The position numbers and the translations under genes are program-made. This document shows positions 5,861 through 13,097 of a stretch of 15,182 nt of DNA, one piece after another. This DNA is from Methanomassiliicoccaceae archaeon UBA404 (lineage in GTDB: Archaea; Thermoplasmatota; Thermoplasmata; Methanomassiliicoccales; Methanomethylophilaceae): assembly GCA_002498605.1 (NCBI GenBank), contig DAHY01000047.1, positions 1-15,182 on the forward strand, in the 5' to 3' direction. The notes under the pieces are model-generated. The model searched no databases. It was not told the DNA's origin and saw only the letters and a list, made by a program, of their open reading frames with translations. Each line of letters begins with the position of its first letter. Within the stretch, counting starts at the first letter, position 1.

Positions 5861-7768
5861 ATGTATCAGGTTCAAATGTATGGTGTGTTGATACTGAGTG
5901 ACGATTCCAGATTCCTTTCGCAGTCAAGGGAATTCATTCCTAATATAAACGACAAAATAAGAGTCGAAACGCTCAACAATCCATCCATGTTGAAGGATGT
6001 TTTGAAATCCCATATGAGGATAGACGTTGTGGTCTGCGATCACAACCCTTCGGAGATAGATGCCTTTGAAATTTTCAACGAAATGAGCAGAATTAACGAT
6101 TTGCGTCCGTTCATCATCGTTACCCGCGATGTTGACGGAGAGGTTGCACTAGAGGCGTCAGAGCTGGGAATGGATCATTACATGGTACGGAAAAATGCTT
6201 TAAGTTTTTTCATGAAAATAGTGCCGAAAATAGTATCCTGTACTGAGCGTCTGAGGGTCGAAGAAGCCAGAGAAATCAAAAGCCGCAGGGCAGATACACT
6301 CATCACCCTGTCAACCATGAAGGACAGAAATTTCAGTGTAATCCTGGATTTCGTTCTTGAAGAGTCTGTGGCACTGACGAAAAGTGCGATAGGTTACATC
6401 GCAATGTACAAAGAAGCCGAAAACAAATTGGAAATGGCGGCATGGTCCAAAGCGGGACTGGAACAATGTGAAGTAGAGTCTCAACAGATTACATATAATT
6501 TTGATACCGCCGGCATCTGGGGAGAACCCATACGCCGGGGCAAACCCATAATCGTCAATGACTATCAAAATGAAAAAAGATATGCCAAGTCCGGAATTCC
6601 CGCCGGTCATGTTCAACTGAACAGATTGTTGATGATTCCCATATACTACAACGGTAAAATTATGGCCACCGCGGGATTGGGAAACAAAAGTACCGAATAT
6701 ACCTCCGATGACGTGATGCAATTCACAACGCTTATGAACGGTATGATTTCGATACATCATGAAAAAGTGCAGGAGGGCAAACTGGAAAGAAATCGACAGG
6801 AAATTATAAACCTGTTTCACGATATTCCCGTGGGCATCGTGATATTGGATGACAGCTTCACTGTGCTGGCTATAAACAAATATGCTCAATCCTTCATTCC
6901 GTACGGGCATACAAATTCTCCAGTAATGTCTCTTTTGAACAACACCGACGATCTGTCCGCCGTCATCATTAAGAATATTGAGAAGGCAAAAGTCTCGGAT
7001 ACGAATATTGAATCTGAACACATTATAAAAATCGACGGGAAAAATACCGCATTCAGAATAAAAGTGTCCCAAAGTGAAAAAAATATCGTTCGGGAATATA
7101 TAGTGTCCATTGACAGAATGCTCGATACCGCGGAAAAGCGTCAATATTCAGTCTTTGCGAAAAGAATCGACAGAATGGACAAACTTATAGGCGCTAAAAT
7201 AAAAGAAATTCTATCTGAAATTCAGGCGGATTTAATAAAAAAATCCGATTCCGACAACTTAATGATCCTGGAAAAAGTAAACCGTTTGCATGAAATGGTG
7301 GTTTTTATCGGAAAATACCATGACCAAGAGTTATCGGAGTCTGTATGGCTCGATTTGGAAGAATCGCTGAATAAAGCTTCCGAGGAAAGCGGCATCAGCA
7401 AAGAGAATTTCGAATTCAGAGCCAGAGGCGTGAAAATAGTAGCAAATTCGGACTTATACAAGATTTTTGCAGAAATTATGAGATATTCGAAAGCAAATTC
7501 CGAACAGGATCCTAAAATATCCGTAAAATGCGAGCTTGTTTCCGGAAATCTGATTATCATCTATTCCGACAATACCAAAGGGATTCCGGGTGACAAGAAA
7601 GAAACCTTCATCGCGGGAGAAAGTATGGAATTCGGAAAGGGGATGTTCATGGCCATAAATACGTTGAATGTCGAGGGATTCAAATTGGAGGAAAGAGGGG
7701 ATTACGGAGAAGGTTTGGAACTGCGCATCACAATCCCCCCGTCCGGTTATTCCATATCATGGACTTGA
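5861..7768 (+). CDS. REC-GAF-PAS sensor protein with degenerate histidine-kinase-like C-terminus
   Basis: A 635-residue soluble signalling protein; no membrane segment is visible. Residues about 6-125 form a receiver domain with acidic pair D14/D15, phospho-acceptor D60 (VVVCD), T88 and K111. Residues about 145-300 are a GAF domain (GEPIRRGKPIIVNDYQ is typical). Residues about 315-420 look like a PAS domain (FHDIPVGIVILDDSFTVLAINKYA). The C-terminal 200 residues resemble a HATPase: DNTKGIP (570-576) stands where D-x-G-x-G is expected and FGKGMFMA (591-598) fits the G2 box. The helical region before it (425-490) has no convincing phospho-acceptor His, and the N-box Asn is not evident in IFAEIMRYSKAN. 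It may thus be a phosphorylation-responsive output or a divergent kinase. Start is ATG 5861, or ATG 5876 giving MYGVLILSDD; neither has a good SD. It converges on the methyl-transfer cluster with a 17-bp gap. Confidence 0.75.
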   Translation: MYQVQMYGVLILSDDSRFLSQSREFIPNINDKIRVETLNNPSMLKDVLKSHMRIDVVVCDHNPSEIDAFEIFNEMSRINDLRPFIIVTRDVDGEVALEASELGMDHYMVRKNALSFFMKIVPKIVSCTERLRVEEAREIKSRRADTLITLSTMKDRNFSVILDFVLEESVALTKSAIGYIAMYKEAENKLEMAAWSKAGLEQCEVESQQITYNFDTAGIWGEPIRRGKPIIVNDYQNEKRYAKSGIPAGHVQLNRLLMIPIYYNGKIMATAGLGNKSTEYTSDDVMQFTTLMNGMISIHHEKVQEGKLERNRQEIINLFHDIPVGIVILDDSFTVLAINKYAQSFIPYGHTNSPVMSLLNNTDDLSAVIIKNIEKAKVSDTNIESEHIIKIDGKNTAFRIKVSQSEKNIVREYIVSIDRMLDTAEKRQYSVFAKRIDRMDKLIGAKIKEILSEIQADLIKKSDSDNLMILEKVNRLHEMVVFIGKYHDQELSESVWLDLEESLNKASEESGISKENFEFRARGVKIVANSDLYKIFAEIMRYSKANSEQDPKISVKCELVSGNLIIIYSDNTKGIPGDKKETFIAGESMEFGKGMFMAINTLNVEGFKLEERGDYGEGLELRITIPPSGYSISWT

Positions 7769-7785
7769 TTCTGAGTAAAAAGCGG

Positions 7786-9768
7786 TCAGATCATCTGCCT
7801 TGGTTTTCCCGTGGCTGTGACCGATACTACGATGTCGATGACCGCCGTGGAGTTGCCCTGTTCGAAAGTGCGCTCTTTAATGTCGTAAACTGTGTTGACC
7901 GAAGACGCTCCCGCCTTCATCACGGATTCTTCAACGAATTTTCCCCCTTCTGATTTGGCATACGATATCCCCTCGTCCACACTGTCGAAGGCGAATCGCC
8001 CCAGTTTTGAATATGCGGTGCATGAACTCTGTGAGGACGAACTCATCTTTTGGGGTTCGATGAGAATGTTGATAGATTCCAGAATGCATCCGGACACGGC
8101 CCCTATAGCATTCCCTACCTGAGAGTTCTTCATGGGTATGAAATCGGTGTGCAACCGTCTTGCGACATCAGGGAGCCAGGCATTGACCGGTGCGCCGATT
8201 CCTATTATGGGCTTATTCAATGCAATCCTGCAGGAGAAATCCTTTCCTTCGTTTCCGGACACGGCCTTTTCCAAAAGATCTTCGGCCACCGTACAATAGT
8301 CCGTGCTGCCCGTTTCGTCCATTATGACCTTTGAAAGTATGCTCATGGAAATTTTGCTGCAGACCATATCTTTGATTTTCGCAATGACTTCCTTTTTTCC
8401 CAATCCTGTTCGGTTGGCGAAATACTCGATTCCGTAATCGGAAGCCCGGTAATCATATTCTTTGTAACTTCTTTCCGAATGCAGAACATCAGTAGGGGTC
8501 AATCCCACCCTCCGCACCAATCCGTTTTTTTCCAGTTTGGGGACGTCGAATTCCAGAACGTTTACTTTCAGAAGCTCGCCTGCCCTCTTCAGTGTGTAGG
8601 GTCTTTTCGATATCAATTTCAGCAAATCGCGATCCAGGCCGGACAGATGATTGGCGGGGCAGGATCCAGTGACTGTAAGGAATTCTATGTCCGATACGGC
8701 GTGATTGTCATCAATGGATTCCCGTACTTTTTCGGAATTTTCCGTAGCGGCTTTCAAATCATCCAAAATTCCCGGCCAGACTGTGGCCGCGACGCACAGA
8801 GGCACTGCGCGGGAAGACATAAGTTTCATCTTTTTTCCGTTAAGGAAAACCCGACTGTCACCACCCAATCCTGTGGTCGAAATTTCAGCGGCCATGACAT
8901 GAGTTTTGTAACATCCGATTAAAGCGCCTTCTTTGTTGATTGACGGAAAACCGTTCCTGAGGACTCCTATGTCGGTAGTGGTGCCGCCCATGTCGACGAC
9001 AACGGCTTCATTAAGTCCCGTCATTTCTCTGGCACCGGTAAGACTTGCGGCAGGACCAGACAAAATTGTTTCCACCGGCCTCTTTTTGGCAGTCTCGATG
9101 CTCATCATTGAACCGTCTCCTTTGACAATCATTATGGGAATGTCCAATCCTTTTTCGGCAAGAACTTTGCCGACGGATTTGATTAGATTGTCTATTACCG
9201 GAATCAGTTTGGCATTCATCACGGCCGTGACGGTTCTTTCTTTAAAACCAAGAATCGAAGACAGCTGGTACCCGCAGACTATCGGTTTTTCTGCGGTTTT
9301 CGAAACGATTTCGGCCGCTGCAATTTCGTGATTCGGATTTCTGACGCTCATATACCCGGTTATTGCGAAACAGTCCACGTCGTCTTTGATTTTCTCGGCA
9401 AAATTTCTTATGGAAATTTCATCCAAGGAAACAACTTCGTTGCCGTTTATATCGTGTCCTCCGTCAACTCTGAGATATCTGTCGGCTAGAGAAGCATCGT
9501 CGAAATCACGGCCGATGCAGATTAAACCCACTTTGCAACCCTGACCTTCTACGATGGAATTTGTTGCCAGGGTGGTCGAAAGGGATGCAATGGATACCTG
9601 TTGCAACAGATCCCTGTCAAAAGAGTCGATAACTTTTCCTATACCCGTAATCAAATCGGGTCTGGTGGTCAGAACCTTCCCCTTTTGAAGAACGTTTCCG
9701 TGTTTTAAATCAAGTATGACGGCGTCCGTATAGGTCCCACCGGTGTCAAGACCGAGTCCGAGTGACAT
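7786..9768 (-). CDS. Hydantoinase/oxoprolinase-family ASKHA ATPase
   Basis: A 660-residue HyuA-type protein with the actin/Hsp70/sugar-kinase fold: phosphate-1 loop LGLDTGGTYTDAV (3-17), SGPAAS (237-242), phosphate-2 loop VVDMGGTTTDIG (257-268) and the GLGGDS turn (300-305). A winged-helix-like stretch (about 379-423, DLLKLISKRPYTLKRAGELL then a LEKNGLVRRVG wing) follows, then the family segment IGIGAPVNAWLPDVARRL. Known relatives hydrolyse 5-oxoproline or hydantoins using ATP, but genome annotations often assign this name by fold only. It is the last gene of a cluster with a corrinoid protein and a methyltransferase, 4 bp after the zinc-ribbon gene, with its SD (AGGTGA) overlapping that gene's stop codon, so the two are coupled. 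Since corrinoid activators such as RACo also belong to the ASKHA fold, a role in corrinoid handling is my inference; no Fe-S motif is visible in it. Confidence 0.8.
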   Translation of the reverse strand: MSLGLGLDTGGTYTDAVILDLKHGNVLQKGKVLTTRPDLITGIGKVIDSFDRDLLQQVSIASLSTTLATNSIVEGQGCKVGLICIGRDFDDASLADRYLRVDGGHDINGNEVVSLDEISIRNFAEKIKDDVDCFAITGYMSVRNPNHEIAAAEIVSKTAEKPIVCGYQLSSILGFKERTVTAVMNAKLIPVIDNLIKSVGKVLAEKGLDIPIMIVKGDGSMMSIETAKKRPVETILSGPAASLTGAREMTGLNEAVVVDMGGTTTDIGVLRNGFPSINKEGALIGCYKTHVMAAEISTTGLGGDSRVFLNGKKMKLMSSRAVPLCVAATVWPGILDDLKAATENSEKVRESIDDNHAVSDIEFLTVTGSCPANHLSGLDRDLLKLISKRPYTLKRAGELLKVNVLEFDVPKLEKNGLVRRVGLTPTDVLHSERSYKEYDYRASDYGIEYFANRTGLGKKEVIAKIKDMVCSKISMSILSKVIMDETGSTDYCTVAEDLLEKAVSGNEGKDFSCRIALNKPIIGIGAPVNAWLPDVARRLHTDFIPMKNSQVGNAIGAVSGCILESINILIEPQKMSSSSQSSCTAYSKLGRFAFDSVDEGISYAKSEGGKFVEESVMKAGASSVNTVYDIKERTFEQGNSTAVIDIVVSVTATGKPRQMI

Positions 9769-9772
9769 TGTA

Positions 9773-10087
9773 TCACCTGTTGTAGCTCGACAGTCCCATC
9801 TCTTCGTGGCGATCGTTCACTATATTGCAGATGTGGTCCGCCATGATTCTTTCGTTCTTTTTGCCTTTGGCATCCGTAACGTCTTTGATGTAAAATTCGT
9901 GATCGCATTTGTTGCATCTGACCTTGGGGCAACCGTTGAAGGCTTCGGAACACCCTTGGCAGGCAAAGGTTCTGGCATATACCAAAGAAAATTCAAATCC
10001 GCATATCGGACATTCGAACTTCCTTACCGAAGCGGTGGTTTTGTATGAAAACCCTTTAGATTTCATTGTATTGTAATATCCTAGCAT
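9773..10087 (-). CDS. Small Cys-rich zinc-ribbon protein in the methyl-transfer cluster
   Basis: A 104-residue protein whose middle carries CPIC (C26, C29), CQGC (C43, C46), a single C53, and CNKC (C58, C61) followed by H63. This pattern could hold two metal ions, most simply one zinc ribbon from the first two pairs and a second site from C53/C58/C61/H63. I do not recognise a named family. ATG at 10087 is chosen over TTG at 10102 because GGAG sits 8 nt before it. It lies between the methyltransferase and the ASKHA ATPase and is coupled to the latter, so a partner role (metal delivery, adaptor, or electron transfer if iron is bound) is plausible but unproven. Thiolate sites could also bind iron, as in rubredoxin; the sequence does not decide. 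Confidence 0.65.
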   Translation of the reverse strand: MLGYYNTMKSKGFSYKTTASVRKFECPICGFEFSLVYARTFACQGCSEAFNGCPKVRCNKCDHEFYIKDVTDAKGKKNERIMADHICNIVNDRHEEMGLSSYNR

Positions 10088-10113
10088 TTTTGACACTCCC
10101 AATATTATAATAT

Positions 10114-10156
10114 CCGTCAGACGCGGACGGTGAGTAAATCCGTCGCGTCAACGGAT
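10114..10156 (-). promoter_or_regulatory. Tandem hairpins with mutually complementary loops inside the cluster
   Basis: Two small hairpins lie in the 109-bp gap between the methyltransferase and zinc-ribbon genes. One is CCGTC/GACGG (10114-10118/10126-10130) with a 7-nt loop containing GACGCG. The other is ATCCGT/ACGGAT (10138-10143/10151-10156) with a 7-nt loop containing CGCGTC. The loops are reverse complements over six bases, so the RNA could form a kissing pair or one longer imperfect duplex. No T-run follows either on the minus strand, so simple termination is not obvious; an mRNA processing or attenuation element between the two gene pairs is possible. Confidence 0.35.
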
Positions 10157-10196
10157 CAAAATAGTTTAGTAGGCATTTTGGTTATCACAGATCGGT

Positions 10197-11288
10197 TCAC
10201 ACATCATCCATGCGTCCATACTCTTTGACGGCGTCCATCATGGCTGTGATGTTTTCCATCTTGGTGTTAATATCCGGAGGAATCTCACATCCCGTGGATA
10301 TGCAGTATGTGGAATTCAATCCACGTTTGCATAAAGCAGTCTTGACTTCCTGACAAAGTTCCTTTGTGGCATTTCTGGTTTCCTCAACGGTCCCTCTCAT
10401 GAACAGCTGTGGTTCTACGACTCCGCCGATGACACAGTTATCGGCATATCCGTCTTCGATGACTTTTGAGGCACTGGGGCTTTCTTCGATCAACGGATAG
10501 TAAGCCATGGAATACAGCGCAGGCTTGTATTGCTTGACCTGGACATCAAGATGCGGCAGGTCGGCACAGTTGTGGACGGTCAAAGTCATCCCGTCATCAA
10601 CTGTCTGTTTGTTCAGTTTGGTTGCGTACGGAACTTCGAACTCTGCATATTCGCTGTCCCCGAGAACTGCGTAATTACCCCAGAGATAATCCCAGCAAAT
10701 CGCTTCGATTCCTGTTTCTCCGAAAGCGGAAACAATCTCCGAGTCGTACTGAGTGATAACTTTCATCGCTTTGTGTACGGGTGCAGGTTCGGTGAACATA
10801 TCCATGAACAGTCTTTCCGCCCCGGCGGTCTGACTGAGCGCCAACAAAGGCCCCTCCAGGAAGGCAGACGTCACGACTTCCCCGTTAAGATAATCCGCGA
10901 TGAGTTTAGTGCCCTCAACCAATACGCCGGTCCTTCCTTTCTTTATGTCGGGGACTTCCAGCTTTTCATAGTCTTCCAAACAATGAACGAGAGGTTTGTC
11001 CACGAAGGGCGTGTTCTCCCTATCCATTCTTACTCCGGCACCCAAATCGCTGGCCATAACCGACAGATCCATAAGGCCGATGGCAAGATCGAATCCGAAC
11101 TTTTTTTGGCCTAACATAAATGATTTTGCAAAGTATTCCGGATTGTCGCACCACTCTTTGTAAGTGATTTCTCCGTTTTTCAGAAGTTTTCTCAAAACTC
11201 CGCATGCTATGGGGTAGGCCGGGAGCCTGTCTACCTTTTCATTGTTTAGGGACGCAGTCACTCTTTCGATATGCGTCATTTCTTTCAT
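10197..11288 (-). CDS. UroD-family methylcobamide:CoM methyltransferase (MtaA/MtbA/MtsA type)
   Basis: A 363-residue TIM-barrel protein of the uroporphyrinogen decarboxylase fold in the branch of corrinoid:thiol methyltransferases. The zinc site H-x-C...C is complete: H239 and C241 in LTVHNCADLP, and C334 in ISTGCEIPPD. In MtaA, MtbA and MtsA this zinc activates the thiol of coenzyme M to accept the methyl group from a methylated corrinoid protein, giving methyl-CoM for methanogenesis. The length fits a stand-alone enzyme. Start ATG at 11288 is set by GGAGG 7 nt upstream and by the ATGA overlap with the stop codon of the corrinoid protein gene, which implies strict co-translation. No MtaB/MttB-type gene is in the cluster, so an MtsA-like enzyme acting on both substrate and CoM is a serious option. 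A non-methanogenic UroD-like methyltransferase is the alternative. Confidence 0.85.
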   Translation of the reverse strand: MKEMTHIERVTASLNNEKVDRLPAYPIACGVLRKLLKNGEITYKEWCDNPEYFAKSFMLGQKKFGFDLAIGLMDLSVMASDLGAGVRMDRENTPFVDKPLVHCLEDYEKLEVPDIKKGRTGVLVEGTKLIADYLNGEVVTSAFLEGPLLALSQTAGAERLFMDMFTEPAPVHKAMKVITQYDSEIVSAFGETGIEAICWDYLWGNYAVLGDSEYAEFEVPYATKLNKQTVDDGMTLTVHNCADLPHLDVQVKQYKPALYSMAYYPLIEESPSASKVIEDGYADNCVIGGVVEPQLFMRGTVEETRNATKELCQEVKTALCKRGLNSTYCISTGCEIPPDINTKMENITAMMDAVKEYGRMDDV

Positions 11289-11926
11289 TCCCAAGCCTCC
11301 TTAAGCCATCTGACACAGTTTTGTGCGTTTGTATCCCGATGATCGGCGCCTATCTCTTCCGCGAATTTAGGAGATGTAGGAGGCCCTCCGATGGTAACAA
11401 AGCATTTCGAACGGTAACCTGTTTCTTTCAGAATATCCAGGGTTTTCTTCATGTTGTCCATCGTGGGTGTCATCAGAGTGCTGAGACAAATGCACTCGAT
11501 GCCGTCCTTTTCTGCAGATTCAACAATAGTCTCCGGAGGGATATCCTTTCCGTAATCGGTTACCATGTATCCGCCAGCGGTCAACATGGTTTTGACGATG
11601 TTCTTTCCGATATCGTGAACATCCCCCTCAACCACTACCGTGGCGCACTTTTTGCTGTTTTTCATACTTTCCACAGGTATGGCGGGAATCAGGATATCTA
11701 ATCCCGCATACATGCAATTGGCTGAAACCAATACCTGCGGAAGATAGACTTTGCGTGCTTCGTAGTTGTCGCCCACGACACCCATTCCTTTTACCAATCC
11801 CTCATTGATTGCCAATACGGGATCGATATCGGCGTCCAGAGCGGCTTGTGCGGAAGACTTTGCAAGGTCTAACTTGTAGTTTATTACTGAATCGCTTAGA
11901 TCCTTCAGTATTTCTTCCTTAGACAT
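11285..11926 (-). CDS. Methyltransferase cognate corrinoid protein (B12-binding)
   Basis: A 213-residue cytoplasmic protein with the two domains usual in MtaC/MtbC/MttC/MtsB-type carriers: a helical cap (about 1-90, with GMGVVGDNYEARKVYLPQVL) and a Rossmann-like B12 domain. The cobalt-ligating motif is intact: E-G-D-V-H104-D-I-G, followed by the expected S-T-L (149-151) and IGGPP (179-183) segments. It carries the methyl group on Co between substrate and the methyltransferase encoded next. ATG at 11926 is preferred to GTG at 11935 because GGAG lies 8 nt before it and the GTG overlaps the SD. It is first in the cluster, with its own promoter region upstream. Which methylated substrate it serves cannot be read from the sequence. 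Confidence 0.9.
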   Translation of the reverse strand: MSKEEILKDLSDSVINYKLDLAKSSAQAALDADIDPVLAINEGLVKGMGVVGDNYEARKVYLPQVLVSANCMYAGLDILIPAIPVESMKNSKKCATVVVEGDVHDIGKNIVKTMLTAGGYMVTDYGKDIPPETIVESAEKDGIECICLSTLMTPTMDNMKKTLDILKETGYRSKCFVTIGGPPTSPKFAEEIGADHRDTNAQNCVRWLKEAWE

Positions 11927-11977
11927 TTTTTTCACTCCTGCTCTTCTTCAGAGCTAAATATTATATTTTTTTACAGC

Positions 11978-11987
11978 ATATATATAA
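11978..11987 (-). promoter_or_regulatory. TATA box of the methyl-transfer cluster
   Basis: On the minus strand TTATATATAT lies about 52-61 nt upstream of the corrinoid protein ATG. Transcription would start near 11955-11960, leaving a leader of about 30 nt that includes the SD. This fits a normal archaeal promoter. Confidence 0.5.
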
Positions 11988-12004
11988 CAATTCAAGGTTG
12001 GATG

Positions 12005-12016
12005 CTATGTCCATAG
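12005..12016. promoter_or_regulatory. Palindrome upstream of the methyl-transfer promoter
   Basis: CTATG-TC-CATAG is a 12-bp inverted repeat whose near edge is 18 bp upstream of the cluster's TATA box, a place where archaeal activators or repressors bind. A second, wider repeat, GTTGAA (12045-12050) and TTCAAC (12080-12085), lies further upstream in very AT-rich DNA. Binding is inferred. The rest of 11988-12145 shows nothing else I can name. Confidence 0.25.
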
Positions 12017-12145
12017 TAATATAAGCTTAACTACTAATTTTTTGGTTGAATAATATATAAAGAAATTAAATTTTATACTTTCAACAATTATTTTAGTATA
12101 AATTTTGTAAATTTATTGAATCAAATAAGGCATTTTTCAGAAACT

Positions 12146-12160
12146 AATATAAATATATTA
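12146..12160 (+). promoter_or_regulatory. TATA-rich element before dph5
   Basis: AATATAAATATATTA is the best TATA candidate for the plus-strand dph5-trm5 unit. A start 25-30 nt downstream would fall near 12175-12182, giving dph5 a leader of about 120 nt and starting very close to, or just after, the ATG of the small open frame at 12171. Confidence 0.35.
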
Positions 12161-12170
12161 CGTCCAATAA

Positions 12171-12308
12171 ATGGCGATAGAAAACATACTGAATTCCGAA
12201 ATATCAGAACCGGCAAACCTCACCCCGATTACGGATTGTGATTTTCGCCAGAAAGAAATTAGGAATCCTTTAATCAAACAAGCGTATTTCAGGAGTCATG
12301 ACCTCTGA
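12171..12308 (+). CDS. Possible 45-residue leader peptide overlapping dph5
   Basis: ATG at 12171 opens 45 codons ending at TGA 12306-12308, overlapping the dph5 start by 11 nt in another frame. The predicted peptide (starting MAIENILNSEISEPAN, ending QAYFRSHDL) has mixed, soluble composition and no recognised family; it has one Cys. No SD is visible. It fills the otherwise gene-free leader of dph5, and a GGAG (12292-12295) near its end is only 2 nt from the dph5 ATG, which is unusual. It may be a real small gene coupled to dph5, or a chance frame in a long 5' leader. Confidence 0.25.
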   Translation: MAIENILNSEISEPANLTPITDCDFRQKEIRNPLIKQAYFRSHDL

Positions 12309-13095
12309 ATTGGTGTTTGTGGGACTCGGAATGAGCGGCACGGACGGAATGACCATAGAAGCCTTGAAAGCATTGAAAGAATGCGATAAAATATATGCCG
12401 AATTTTACACTTCAAAACTGATCGGTGCCGATATGGGCGAGCTTGAAAGTCTCATCGGAAAATCTATCGAACTTCTTCAGCGCGCACAGGTCGAAGAAGA
12501 GTTCGACATAATCGAAGACGCCAAGAGCATGAGGGTCGGTTTCGTTACCGCCGGAGACACAATGATGGCAACAACCCATGTGGATCTCAGAATTCAGGCT
12601 TACGAAGAAGGAATACCCGTGAAAATGCACTACGGGGTATCGGTATTCGTAGCATGTCCGTCCGCGTTGGGTCTTCAACCGTACAAGTTCGGACGCACGG
12701 TTACTCTGCCTTTTTACGAAAGGAATTACCGCCCGAAATCCCCTTACGATCACATACTTGAAAACAAGAAACGCGGACTGCACACAATGATTCTTTTGGA
12801 CATACGGGAACCGGAAGGAAAATACATGTCTGCCCATGAAGCAATAAACTGGCTGATTGACAGCGAAGCGGAATGGGGAGAAGGACTGATAGACGATAAG
12901 ACCGTGATATGCGTAGCATCAAAGTTGGGTTCTCCCGAAGAAAAGCTGGTTACGGGTTATCCGAAAGATCTTCTTGAGACTGACGTCGGATCTCCGCTGT
13001 GCACTTTGGTTATACCGGGCGAACTTCACTTCATGGAATCGTACGCGCTTGTCCGCTTCTCCGGAGCTCCGGAAGAAATAATTCCCGATGAGTAA
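12298..13095 (+). CDS. dph5: Diphthine synthase (diphthamide biosynthesis methyltransferase)
   Basis: A 265-residue SAM-dependent methyltransferase of the tetrapyrrole-methylase fold. It methylates the modified histidine of elongation factor 2 on the path to diphthamide, which supports accurate translocation. Family hallmarks: start LVFVGLGMSG, KIYAEFYTSKL (31-41), VTAGDTMMATTHVDLR (83-98) and GLQPYKFGRTVTLPF (125-139). The segment HYGVSVFVACPSALG replaces the more usual HNASI-type loop, a mild divergence. Length matches archaeal Dph5. The ATG at 12298 has GGAG only 2 nt away; TTG 12310 or GTG 12313 are alternatives that would give a start directly at LVFVGLG. trm5 follows after 2 bp, so the two are one transcript joining EF2 and tRNA modification. 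Confidence 0.93.
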   Translation: MTSELVFVGLGMSGTDGMTIEALKALKECDKIYAEFYTSKLIGADMGELESLIGKSIELLQRAQVEEEFDIIEDAKSMRVGFVTAGDTMMATTHVDLRIQAYEEGIPVKMHYGVSVFVACPSALGLQPYKFGRTVTLPFYERNYRPKSPYDHILENKKRGLHTMILLDIREPEGKYMSAHEAINWLIDSEAEWGEGLIDDKTVICVASKLGSPEEKLVTGYPKDLLETDVGSPLCTLVIPGELHFMESYALVRFSGAPEEIIPDE

Positions 13096-13097
13096 GC

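Noticed and set aside
11294..11294. TTG at 11294 as the methyltransferase start
   Set aside because: It lies within a few bases of the SD; ATG at 11288 has GGAGG at correct spacing and overlaps the preceding stop codon as ATGA.
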